Of a stretch of 64,000 bases of DNA, positions 36,184-45,477 are shown one piece after another (positions within the stretch are counted from its first letter, which is position 1; each line of letters starts with the position of its first letter). The translations under genes and the position numbers were made by a program. The DNA lies in the NCBI GenBank assembly GCA_019359155.1, contig JAHHHV010000001.1, positions 1 through 64,000 of the forward strand. Reading direction: 5' to 3'. Below the pieces are notes generated by a model. The model had not been told where the DNA came from. It did not search any database and was given only the letters and a program-made list of their open reading frames with translations. The stretch is from Pegethrix bostrychoides GSE-TBD4-15B (GTDB lineage Bacteria; Cyanobacteriota; Cyanobacteriia; Elainellales; Elainellaceae).

Positions 36184-37461
36184 GGGCAAGACTTTCGAGT
36201 CCAGTAAGCCACAGCTAGAGGCCGGACTGAACAACTGAATCTCGCCCTGCATCTGCTGCATCAGCTCCTGAGCAATCGCCAGCCCCAGCCCCGTACCGGG
36301 AATTTCGCTCTGCGCCTGCACGCCGCGATAGTGTCGCATAAATAGATGCTGCAAATCTTCCGGTGGAATCCCTACCCCCGTATCGGCCACAATAATCGCC
36401 TGCTGATGCGGCAGATCTAACCTAGAGGTGGCAAGTCGCTGCACCGTCACGGACACTTTTCCACCCGCAGGCGTGTATTTCAGCGCATTATCGATCAGGT
36501 TATTGACCACTTCGCGCAGCGCCCGCTGATCCAGCAACACGGGCGGCAAATCAGCCGGAACGCTGGCTTCTAGAACGAGCTGGCGGTCTTGGGCAATGGC
36601 ACTGGCCGAGTCGAGCAGCGGCTGCAAAACTTCGGTGACGCAGTGCGGCTGAAGCTGAATGGCGCTGCCTAGCAGCAGTCTGGATTCAGAGCGATGCGGT
36701 GCTGCTGCCGTCTCAGGACTGTGAATTCCCAACTCTGGCTCCCCCGACGGCAGGGCGGGCACCAGATCGGCCAAATCCAGGTCAACAGCGGCATCGAGCT
36801 GCTTCAATAGCTCTTGTAGCCGATCGCTCTCGCGGATCATGCTGTCTACCACCGAGCGGTTGGCATCGCTAGGGCTGATCCGCTTCACCAGCAGTTTGCC
36901 AAAGGTGCGGAGCGCGGTCAGTGGATTGCGAAACTGATGCAGCAAATCATCGTAGAGATCGGTCTTGCGCTCGTCTAAGAGTTGCTGCCGCTGCACGTCT
37001 TGACTCAGCCACTGGCTGCGGCGATCTAGAATGCAGGCCATCGTTAAAGTCTGAGCTACTTGATCAATCTGATCCTGCTCGGCTTCCGTCCAAGCCCGCT
37101 CTGCCCGCGCCGTAATCAGCAGTCCCATGACACGCTCTTGATAGATCAGCGGCAGCACCACCTGCTGTTGCGGCAGCAAAGCCTCACTGGGGACGATGGC
37201 CGAACCGGCTGGACTGCTCGCCGGTAGCAAGCGCTGGCGCAGATTGGCTTTGAGCTGCGTTAAGAAGGCCACAATTTGCTCCTCGCCCCAGTGCAGCGCC
37301 GCCTCAGGATGCGCCACTACCGGAATCAGCTGCTTGTCGCTGCTCACCGACCACTCTTCGGTTAAGTAAACAATGCTCAATGCCGCTCCTAGCGTCTGCG
37401 TTAGCAAGGCCACCTGCGCCTGAGAGATTGAGACAAATTCAGAGCTAGTTGGCATCGCCAT
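36124..37461 (-). CDS. GAF domain sensor histidine kinase
   Basis: The 445-aa protein has a GAF domain (about 15-145; VVLPLIYQERVMGLLITARA), a HisKA region with phospho-acceptor His175 in LLHQFRNPLTALRTFGKLLV, and an HATPase domain with N box VVNNLIDNALKYTPAGG, G1 ADTGVGIPPEDL and G2 GTGLGLAIAQELMQQMQGE. There is no membrane segment, so it is a soluble sensor. The response-regulator partner is not adjacent. Its stop codon lies in a DNA repeat inside the alpha-E gene, so its last 15 codons or so are shared with that gene's tail. Confidence 0.92.
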   Translation of the reverse strand: MAMPTSSEFVSISQAQVALLTQTLGAALSIVYLTEEWSVSSDKQLIPVVAHPEAALHWGEEQIVAFLTQLKANLRQRLLPASSPAGSAIVPSEALLPQQQVVLPLIYQERVMGLLITARAERAWTEAEQDQIDQVAQTLTMACILDRRSQWLSQDVQRQQLLDERKTDLYDDLLHQFRNPLTALRTFGKLLVKRISPSDANRSVVDSMIRESDRLQELLKQLDAAVDLDLADLVPALPSGEPELGIHSPETAAAPHRSESRLLLGSAIQLQPHCVTEVLQPLLDSASAIAQDRQLVLEASVPADLPPVLLDQRALREVVNNLIDNALKYTPAGGKVSVTVQRLATSRLDLPHQQAIIVADTGVGIPPEDLQHLFMRHYRGVQAQSEIPGTGLGLAIAQELMQQMQGEIQLFSPASSCGLLDSKVLPAQSGAQSGTAAVVWLNEAE

Positions 37462-37689
37462 ATAACCGTTTCCTGACCCTTGATTCCCGACGAAGCCTGC
37501 GGCAGTTTCCGCCTATTCTTCTCCCAAACTGGGTTTGAAGCTTTTGAGCTGCTTTTAAATACTGCTGGCTCTTAGCAATTGTAACGGCTAGATACTGCCC
37601 AAATCTTGCCCAGAGGATTGACTGAAACGGTATAATTCAAGACGTGCTACAGAATTATTTTAGATTTTGTATCAATAGGTTAACGGAAG

Positions 37690-37718
37690 TTGAAATTATA
37701 TTGTCAACCCGATATACT
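37690..37718 (+). promoter_or_regulatory. Promoter of the DUF3155 gene
   Basis: TTGAAA (37690-37695) and TATACT (37713-37718) are separated by 17 bp, a good sigma-70-type promoter. A second -10-like TATAAT lies upstream at 37631-37636. The resulting leader to the TTG start would be about 135 nt. Confidence 0.55.
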
Positions 37719-37738
37719 TTGCACGGTCTTAGTGTTTT

Positions 37739-37752
37739 GTAACTAGCGTTAC
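37739..37752. promoter_or_regulatory. NtcA-like site GTA-N8-TAC
   Basis: GTAACTAGCGTTAC is a perfect match to the GTAN8TAC consensus, with symmetric GTAAC/GTTAC arms. It lies about 20 bp downstream of the -10 box at 37713, where binding would block rather than activate. Matches to this loose consensus occur by chance every few kilobases, so confidence is low. Confidence 0.25.
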
Positions 37753-37861
37753 ATTAGCGATCTGGCAGCAATCTGGCATAGACAGGCTGCATAGGCTGCA
37801 CTGATGTTGCGTGGGTTGCAAGCATTCGTCAAGGAGTAACTGTAGAGAGGAGGTCAGATCG

Positions 37862-38170
37862 TTGGCTAGAAGACGTAAGCGGAAGAGTCGTCGTCGCTTG
37901 GAAGGACGGCGGATTCTGGAGTTGGTGCCTCAGTACAGCATTGAGAGCGGCGAGGAAAAACCCGTCACTGCTGCCCGGAAGTTCATTCAGGCAGAAGGCA
38001 TTTTGCCCCCTGCCCTGCTGCTGGTGAAACGCAACGAGCACACCACAGATCGATACTTTTGGGCGGAGAAGGGTCTATTTGGCGCTCAATATGTAGAGGA
38101 AAATCATTTTCTGTTCCCCAGCCTGCGGGTTCCAGAAGATGAGGCCGAATTGGTGGCTGCTAGCCGTTAG
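37862..38170 (+). CDS. DUF3155 domain protein
   Basis: The 102-aa protein starts MARRRKRKSRRRLEGRRILE and continues PQYSIESGEEKPVTAARKFI, the signature of the cyanobacterial DUF3155 family. The N terminus is extremely basic, suggesting nucleic-acid contact, but no function is established. The start is a TTG at 37862 preceded by AGGAGG (37848-37853) with 8-nt spacing. The frame extends to 37811 but the added residues are not part of the family. Confidence 0.88.
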   Translation: MARRRKRKSRRRLEGRRILELVPQYSIESGEEKPVTAARKFIQAEGILPPALLLVKRNEHTTDRYFWAEKGLFGAQYVEENHFLFPSLRVPEDEAELVAASR

Positions 38171-38381
38171 TTTTGATTGAATCTCAGGCTCTGAATCTGG
38201 TGACTGGCATTCCCTCCAGCCCTTCAAACGTTTTTCCAAGATGCAGCGATTCGTGAAATTTTGGCAACTCAGGCGCAGATCCAGATGCTTTTGATTTTTG
38301 ATATTGATCCTGATAATTGATCAACGGCGAAAAGCAATTTTCCAAGCGTTTAGCGCCCCCCTACAACAAAATAGTGCTAGA

Positions 38382-38417
38382 CAAAAGGGCGAAGTTAGCA
38401 ATAACCTCGCCCTTTTG
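38382..38417. terminator. Bidirectional hairpin terminator
   Basis: CAAAAGGGCGA (38382-38392) pairs perfectly with TCGCCCTTTTG (38407-38417), 14-nt loop, with A-run and T-run flanks. It lies between the convergent DUF3155 and sqdX genes and can serve both. Confidence 0.85.
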
Positions 38418-38465
38418 TTGCGTTTTCCTTTGGTTGTTTATGTTTTTCTTTGTAGATGATAAACA

Positions 38466-39596
38466 CTAAGCCGCTGAAAGCATGGCCTGTGCCAAAATTT
38501 CGCCGTAAAAGCCCTGAAGCTGCCGAGTCGCCGCACTCCAGCCCCAGCGTTCGGCCTCCTGACGCGCATTGTGACGCAAGGCATCGCGGGCTTGCGGATT
38601 GCTCAGCAGCTTTTGGGTGGCCTGAATTGCGCCCTGCTCGTCGGCTGGGTCAAACAGATAGCCGTTCACGCCGTCGGTGACAATATCGGGGATGCCGCCC
38701 GCGTTGGCCGCAATCACCGGACAGCCTGCCGCCATTGCCTCCAGCAGCACCAGCCCTAGCGTTTCGGTGCGCGACGGAAACACGAAGGCATCCGCCGAAG
38801 CAAATGCCGCCGCCAGATCTTTGCCTGTCAGGTAGCCGACAAAATAGGTAGCCGTGCCTTCAAAATGCTTTTCCAGCTCTGCTCGATAAGGTCCATCGCC
38901 CACCAACGCCAGCCGCGCATTTGGAATTGCCTCCAGCACGGGCCTGATGCGGTCGATCTCTTTTTCAGCAGAGAGTCGCCCGACGTAGAGCAGTAGGGGA
39001 CTATCGGCATGTCCCTGCGTGAGATGGCTCCGCACCTCGCGGCTGACGAGGCTGGGGTCAAACAGCTCGGTATCTACACCCTTTTGCCAAACTTCCACCC
39101 GCTCGATGCCGTGTGAAGTCAGCGCTTCCTGCATTGCGGTTGAGGTGCAGAGGTTGATCTGCGCCTGGTTATGCACCGCTTTTAATAGCTCCCACATCAC
39201 GCCTTCCAGCATCCCGAGGCCGTAATGCTCCAGATACTTGGGCAGATGCGTATGGTAGGAAGCCAGCAGCGGCACTTCTAGAGATTTGGCGTAGTACAGT
39301 CCGCCCAATCCCAGCACCGCCGGATTTACGATATGGATCAGATCAGGCCGAAACTCGGCTAGCTTTTGGCGAATTGAAGGACGCGGCAGCGCCAGCTTCA
39401 GCTCCGGGTAGAGCGGCAGCGGGAACCCTGGCACGCCGTAGATTTGAGCGCCCCGATACTCGGTTAATCCGCCATCGGGCGAAATGACCAGCACCTGATC
39501 CCCTAAGCGCTGTAGGTAGTCAACCGTATGGCTGAGACGAGTCACAATCCCATCAACCTTGGGCAAGAAGGTTTCAGTGAACAGAGCAATTCGCAT
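38466..39596 (-). CDS. sqdX: Sulfoquinovosyltransferase (sulfolipid synthase)
   Basis: SqdX transfers sulfoquinovose from UDP-sulfoquinovose to diacylglycerol, making the thylakoid lipid SQDG. The 376-aa GT4 enzyme shows MRIALFTETFLPKVDGIVTR, PYPELKLALP-type PLYPELKLALPRPSIRQKLA, IHIVNPAVLGLGGLYYAKS, SYHTHLPKYLEHYGLG, VEVWQKGVDTELFDP, LLYVGRLSAEKEIDRIRPVL and SRTETLGLVLLEAMAAGCPV. It lies directly downstream of sqdB on the same strand. Confidence 0.95.
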   Translation of the reverse strand: MRIALFTETFLPKVDGIVTRLSHTVDYLQRLGDQVLVISPDGGLTEYRGAQIYGVPGFPLPLYPELKLALPRPSIRQKLAEFRPDLIHIVNPAVLGLGGLYYAKSLEVPLLASYHTHLPKYLEHYGLGMLEGVMWELLKAVHNQAQINLCTSTAMQEALTSHGIERVEVWQKGVDTELFDPSLVSREVRSHLTQGHADSPLLLYVGRLSAEKEIDRIRPVLEAIPNARLALVGDGPYRAELEKHFEGTATYFVGYLTGKDLAAAFASADAFVFPSRTETLGLVLLEAMAAGCPVIAANAGGIPDIVTDGVNGYLFDPADEQGAIQATQKLLSNPQARDALRHNARQEAERWGWSAATRQLQGFYGEILAQAMLSAA

Positions 39597-39654
39597 AAAT
39601 TAGCTGATCAGGGATAGAGTTTTGGGGACAAGTTGGCTCGCCCCGATTGCACTT

Positions 39655-40851
<1,197 letters not shown>

Positions 40852-40979
40852 CTACGGTTACGGATACTCCGCTCAATTTACCAGGTTTGGGCGCTTTGTA
40901 ACCCACGTCCAGGATTTCTCAACGCAATTTGTCATAGCGAAGCTAAATTAGAGACAGTGGATTATGAGCCGCCGCCCTT

Positions 40980-41774
40980 ATGGATCAAGAACAAATTATT
41001 TTGATGTCCAGCCGCGAAATTGAAAAGATGCGTCACGCAGGGCAGACGGCAGCTCAGCTCTTGCAGTATCTAGAGCCAATGGTGCAGCCCGGAGTCACCA
41101 CGCTCGAACTCAACGATGCCGCCGAAGCTTGGACGCAGGCCAGAGGAGCCAGAAGCGCACCCCTAGGCTATCCCGATGGCAGCGACAATCCGTTCCCCAA
41201 GTCGATCTGCACCAGCGTTAATGAGGTGGTCTGTCACGGTATCCCCAACGCGAAGCAGGTCTTGCAGTCGGGTGACATTATCAATATCGACGTAACGCCC
41301 TTGGTCGATGGCTATCACGGCGACACCTCGCGAACTTTCCTAGTGGGCGAACCCTCGCCCTTAGCCGAGCGGCTGGTCAAAGTCACTGAAGAATGCCTCT
41401 GGCGGGGCATCCAGGCCGTGAAGCCAGGTGGCCGAGTCGGGGATATCGGCGCGGCAATTCAAGCCTACGCCGAGGCTGAAGGCTTTTCAGTGGTGCGCGA
41501 TTTTGTTGGGCATGGCGTGGGGCGGATCTTTCATGCGGCTCCCCAAATTCCGCACTACGGCACGCGCGGCAAAGGCAAGAAGTTTCGCCCCGGCATGGTC
41601 TTCACCATCGAACCGATGATTAACGAGGGCAGCTACGAAGTGGAAGTGCTGGCCGATCAGTGGACGGCAGTGACCAAAGACCGCAAGCTCTCAGCTCAGT
41701 TTGAGCATACAATCGTCGTCACCACAGATGGCGTAGATGTGCTGACGCTGCTGCCTGAGCTGGTTCCGGCCTAA
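40980..41774 (+). CDS. map: Methionine aminopeptidase type I
   Basis: Removes initiator methionine from nascent proteins. The 264-aa pita-bread enzyme shows IEKMRHAGQTAAQLLQYLEP, FPKSICTSVNEVVCHGIPNA, INIDVTPLVDGYHGDTSRTF (metal Asp residues), FVGHGVGRIFHAAPQIPHYG (metal His), FTIEPMINEG (metal Glu) and QFEHTIVVT (metal Glu). There is no N-terminal zinc-finger extension. Its stop shares the tetranucleotide CTAA with the convergent gene's stop. Confidence 0.96.
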   Translation: MDQEQIILMSSREIEKMRHAGQTAAQLLQYLEPMVQPGVTTLELNDAAEAWTQARGARSAPLGYPDGSDNPFPKSICTSVNEVVCHGIPNAKQVLQSGDIINIDVTPLVDGYHGDTSRTFLVGEPSPLAERLVKVTEECLWRGIQAVKPGGRVGDIGAAIQAYAEAEGFSVVRDFVGHGVGRIFHAAPQIPHYGTRGKGKKFRPGMVFTIEPMINEGSYEVEVLADQWTAVTKDRKLSAQFEHTIVVTTDGVDVLTLLPELVPA

Positions 41775-42604
41775 AGCACCCCAGAGATCTGCCGCCCAAT
41801 GGCAAAACGCAGCATCCGCAGCGGACTGCTGGAGGTTCGCAGCACTTTGAGGCGCAGAAACTTACCCAGTAGCAGGCGCGCCAGTCCCTTTGTGCGCGCT
41901 TGAAGTCTCGCCAGAGGTGTAGATTCAGCAGCTGCATAGGCGGGGGCGAAGGCAAGCTGACCATACAGCACATCCGCCCGATGGATGCCGCTCATGCCGT
42001 TGCGGCGATGTTCGGGATTGGGAACGCCGCCATGTTCGCCGTAGTTGCGAAACGGGATGTAGTTTTTGAAGCCTTTCGCCCGCAGATATTTATCAATCTC
42101 TGAATCAAAGGTGACATAGCCCGTGCCGTGAGTTCGGGTGATTTCCGCCACCATTTCGCAAAGTGCTGCTGCCGCTAGCGGCGTGACCACATAGGCCACC
42201 AGCCCGGTCGAAAATCCTTCGCCAAAGCCGTCAGCCGAAACCGAGTAGAGCTGCGGCGCACAGGTGTAGAGCCAGGAAATCCCGGCGTTTTGCTGATGAG
42301 CCTGAAACGGCAGCGGTAGTTGCCCCAACCCCACGACCGGCACAAAATCCGCCTCCACAATCAGCGTTGGCGAAGTGATCGAGGCTGCCCTGATCCAAGC
42401 CTGCTGGTGGTTCAACATACAGCGGTAAGTAGAGGCGTAGCCTTGATATTCAGGCAGATCACGCTGACGCAGCACCTCGCAGATTAGCCCCTCGGCTGTG
42501 AGCGCTGCTGCAAGCTGATCTGTAGACTCACGATAAGCCAGGATAAACGTCTGGCCGATGGTCTGCACAAGGGGTTGGGAAACTGAATTTCGCAGGTTAG
42601 CCAT
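41771..42604 (-). CDS. GT25-like glycosyltransferase / LPS biosynthesis-type protein
   Basis: The 277-aa protein resembles the GT25 family: YRCMLNHQQAWIRAASI matches the helical block before the nucleotide-sugar site, TLIVEADFVPVVGLGQLPLP stands where GT25 has its acidic EDD-type motif, and SADGFGEGFSTGLVAYVVTP and VTFDSEIDKYLRAKGFKNYI resemble the acceptor-side blocks (AYxxxxxxAxxL and VDxxL). It is probably a cytoplasmic sugar transferase for envelope glycans. The weaker EADF motif leaves donor use uncertain. Confidence 0.68.
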   Translation of the reverse strand: MANLRNSVSQPLVQTIGQTFILAYRESTDQLAAALTAEGLICEVLRQRDLPEYQGYASTYRCMLNHQQAWIRAASITSPTLIVEADFVPVVGLGQLPLPFQAHQQNAGISWLYTCAPQLYSVSADGFGEGFSTGLVAYVVTPLAAAALCEMVAEITRTHGTGYVTFDSEIDKYLRAKGFKNYIPFRNYGEHGGVPNPEHRRNGMSGIHRADVLYGQLAFAPAYAAAESTPLARLQARTKGLARLLLGKFLRLKVLRTSSSPLRMLRFAIGRQISGVL

Positions 42605-42734
42605 TGGGGAAAAGTCGGGGAAAAGTTCAGGTAGCTTATTGGCCTCAACATGCCCTAATTTCAGGGTTCAGTCACAGGTTCAGATCAGGTGCCTGTTAGA
42701 GTGAGAGACGGAGCTACTTAGGGTTTTGCGTTTG

Positions 42735-44024
42735 ATGAGTTCAGTCACTCAAGCTTTTACCACCTTGCTGGGTGCGGCTGCGGTCATGGACTGGCAGAGT
42801 GCAGAACCCGCCCTCACCGCTCAGATCTCGCAGGCCACGACTTCTGCCAGTTCTGAAGTTCACTGCATTCTCTATCCCACAACGCCCGAACAGCTCTCGG
42901 AAGCCGTCGCCTGCGCCTTTCAAAACCGCTGGCGGATGCTGATTTGCGGCAGCGGCAGTAAGCTGCACTGGGGCGGCTTGACCGAGGGGGTTCAGGTCGT
43001 GATCAGCACGGCTCGCCTCAACCGGCTGATTGAGTTTGCCAGCGGCGATTTGACCGTCACCGCAGAGGCTGGTTTGAGACTGGCTGATCTCCAGACCAAG
43101 CTGGCCGAAGCGGGTCAATTTCTGCCCGTCGATCCGGCCTACCCCCTGCAGGCAACTTTGGGCGGCATTGTGGCGACCGCAGATACCGGCGCATGGCGGC
43201 AGCGCTATGGCGGACTGCGGGATTTGGTCATTGGCCTGACGCTGGTGCGGAGCGACGGCAAGCTAGCCAAAGCGGGAGGGCGCGTCGTCAAAAACGTAGC
43301 GGGTTACGACCTGATGAAGCTGTTTACTGGCTCATACGGCACGCTGGGCGTTCTCAGTCAGCTATCGTTTCGGATCTATCCGCTGCCTGCGGCTGCGGCC
43401 ACGCTGTGGATCACAGGGCAAGAGATCACCCACATTACGGCGGCAATTTTGGCTTCTGGCCTGACGCCGACTGCCATCGAGATTTTGGCTGCACCTACAG
43501 TCAAGCAGCTTAATCTGGGTGAGCAAATGGGGCTGCTGATCCGGTTTCAGACGATTGAAGTCAGTATTCAGCAGCAGATGGCGCAGGTGACGCAGATCGC
43601 TCAGCAGCTCGGACTCAGCGTCACGCTGGTTGCAGAGGCAAATCTATGGCAAGCGCTGCGAAGTCTGATGGATTCGCCTCCCCCAGAAACGCCTGTAACC
43701 TGCAAAATAGGAGTAGAGCCAGCGCAGGCGGTCGCGGTACTCAGCCAGTTCCAGCAGGCGGGTGCAGGCGGCGTGATTCACGCCAGCAGTGGTTTAGGCC
43801 AGATTTATCTGCCTGTCATCTCTAGCGAGACGCTGCTGAAGCTGCGGCAAATTACGGTGGCGGCAGGCGGCTTTCTATCGGTGCTGGCCGCTCCTATTGC
43901 CCTGAAGCAGCACATCGAAGTCTGGGGCGATGCAGGCGATGCGCTGGGCTTGATGCAGCGGCTCAAGGCTCAGTTTGATCCAGAAAATCTGCTCAGTCCG
44001 CATCGCTTTATTGGCAAGATTTAA
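42735..44024 (+). CDS. glcE: Glycolate oxidase subunit GlcE-like FAD-binding protein
   Basis: The 429-aa protein contains the PCMH-type FAD-binding domain (RMLICGSGSKLHWGGLTEGV, LTVTAEAGLRLADLQTKLAE, LPVDPAYPLQATLGGIVATA, GRVVKNVAGYDLMKLFTGSY) and the short C-terminal region of GlcE (AQFDPENLLSPHRF). With GlcD and GlcF it oxidises glycolate to glyoxylate in photorespiration. glcF follows at 51 bp; no glcD is in the window. ATG 42735 is used rather than a TTG at 42726. Confidence 0.92.
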   Translation: MSSVTQAFTTLLGAAAVMDWQSAEPALTAQISQATTSASSEVHCILYPTTPEQLSEAVACAFQNRWRMLICGSGSKLHWGGLTEGVQVVISTARLNRLIEFASGDLTVTAEAGLRLADLQTKLAEAGQFLPVDPAYPLQATLGGIVATADTGAWRQRYGGLRDLVIGLTLVRSDGKLAKAGGRVVKNVAGYDLMKLFTGSYGTLGVLSQLSFRIYPLPAAAATLWITGQEITHITAAILASGLTPTAIEILAAPTVKQLNLGEQMGLLIRFQTIEVSIQQQMAQVTQIAQQLGLSVTLVAEANLWQALRSLMDSPPPETPVTCKIGVEPAQAVAVLSQFQQAGAGGVIHASSGLGQIYLPVISSETLLKLRQITVAAGGFLSVLAAPIALKQHIEVWGDAGDALGLMQRLKAQFDPENLLSPHRFIGKI

Positions 44025-44066
44025 TCGGCAAGATTTAATCAGCAAGATTTAATTGGCAAGATTTAA
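44011..44066. repeat. 14-bp tandem repeat, four copies, at the glcE stop
   Basis: Copies ttggcaagatttaa, tcggcaagatttaa, tcagcaagatttaa and ttggcaagatttaa. The first encodes the last codons and stop (44022-44024) of glcE, so the following three repeat the gene's own end. They fill most of the glcE-glcF gap. Confidence 0.93.
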
Positions 44067-44075
44067 ACAAACCCC

Positions 44076-45449
44076 ATGCAGACACAGCCCCATCCCAACT
44101 CGGCAATCGCTCTTGGCTCCCCCACCTTTGACCCAGAGCATCCGCCCGATCCCAAGCTAATTAATGCCTGTGTTCACTGCGGATTTTGCCTCTCCACTTG
44201 CCCCAGCTATCGCGTCTTGGGCCAAGAAAGCGACTCGCCCAGAGGCCGGATCTACCTGATGGACGCGATTAATCAGGGCGAAGCACCACTCTCAACGGCT
44301 AGCGTGGAGCATTTCGATTCCTGTCTGGGCTGTTTGGCCTGCGTCACAACCTGCCCCTCTGGGGTGCAGTATGACCAGCTGATTGCCGCCACCCGTCCGC
44401 AAGTGGAGCGTAACCACTCTCGCAGCTTGGCCGACCAGCTGTTTCGGCAGCTAATTTTCTCGCTGTTTCCCTATCCAGAACGGCTGCGGATTTTGCTCGC
44501 GCCCTTGCTGCTCTACCAGAAGTCGGGACTGCCAAAGCTGATTCGCGCTACGGGGATACTGAAGCAGATCTCACCTAGACTTGCCGCTATGGAAACCCTG
44601 CTGCCTCCGGTGACGCGCCAGTCGTTTCAGGACAGTTTGCCGACCGTGGTGGCAGCCCAAGGCCAGCAGCGCTACCGAGTTGGGATGATTCTGGGCTGCG
44701 TGCAGCGGCTATTTTTTGGCGAGGTCAACGAAGCGACAGCGCGAGTCCTAAGCGCTAACGGCTGCGAGGTGGTGATTCCCAAGTCGCAGGGCTGCTGTGC
44801 GGCTTTACCTCAGCACCAAGGGCAGGCTGAGCAGGCGCAGGCGTTAGCTCGTCAGATGATTGACAGCTTTGCAGAAACCCACGTTGACTATGTGATCATC
44901 AACGCGGCGGGCTGTGGTCATACGCTGAAAGAATACGGCCATATTTTGCAGGACGATCCGCTCTACCGCGACCGGGCAATTGCCTTCTCTGAGAAAGTGC
45001 GCGACGTGCAGGAGTTTTTGGCGATGATTGGCCTGACGGTTCCGCTCTCGCCCTTGCAGTCTGAGCCGCTGACTGTGGTGTATCAAGATGCCTGCCATCT
45101 GCTGCACGGCCAAAAAATCAGCCTCCAGCCGCGCCAGCTTCTGCGCCAAATTCCGGGCGTGACGCTACGCGAACCCATTGATGCGGCGCTCTGCTGCGGC
45201 AGTGCGGGGGTCTATAATATGCTGCAACCTGAAGTTGCGGAAGAACTCGGCCAGCAAAAGGTGACCAACCTGCTGAATACAGGCGCCAGCTTGATTGCCT
45301 CTTCCAATCCGGGCTGCTCGCTGCAAATTCTGAAGCATCTGCAAGCGCAGAAGAAATCTATCCAGGTGATCCACCCAATTCGCCTACTCGATTACGCAAT
45401 TCGTGGCGTTCGGCTGGACGCAGCCCAGAGTATCTCCCCGCCCGAGTGA
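44076..45449 (+). CDS. glcF: Glycolate oxidase iron-sulfur subunit GlcF
   Basis: The 457-aa protein has two 4Fe-4S motifs near the N terminus: Cys32/35/38/42 in CVHCGFCLSTCPSY and Cys83/86/89/93 in CLGCLACVTTCPSG. Two CCG-type domains follow (VIPKSQGCCAALPQHQGQAE, VYQDACHLLHGQ, AALCCGSAGVYNML, ASSNPGCSLQI). It passes electrons from the flavin subunits to the quinone pool. Placement 51 bp after glcE supports an operon. Confidence 0.94.
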   Translation: MQTQPHPNSAIALGSPTFDPEHPPDPKLINACVHCGFCLSTCPSYRVLGQESDSPRGRIYLMDAINQGEAPLSTASVEHFDSCLGCLACVTTCPSGVQYDQLIAATRPQVERNHSRSLADQLFRQLIFSLFPYPERLRILLAPLLLYQKSGLPKLIRATGILKQISPRLAAMETLLPPVTRQSFQDSLPTVVAAQGQQRYRVGMILGCVQRLFFGEVNEATARVLSANGCEVVIPKSQGCCAALPQHQGQAEQAQALARQMIDSFAETHVDYVIINAAGCGHTLKEYGHILQDDPLYRDRAIAFSEKVRDVQEFLAMIGLTVPLSPLQSEPLTVVYQDACHLLHGQKISLQPRQLLRQIPGVTLREPIDAALCCGSAGVYNMLQPEVAEELGQQKVTNLLNTGASLIASSNPGCSLQILKHLQAQKKSIQVIHPIRLLDYAIRGVRLDAAQSISPPE

Positions 45450-45477
45450 ACAATTTCGCGGGTGAGCAGTGCCACAG

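Noticed and set aside
44011-44066. Regular repeat array considered as CRISPR
   Set aside because: Units are directly adjacent with no spacers, and there are no cas genes. The same holds for all other repeat arrays in the window.
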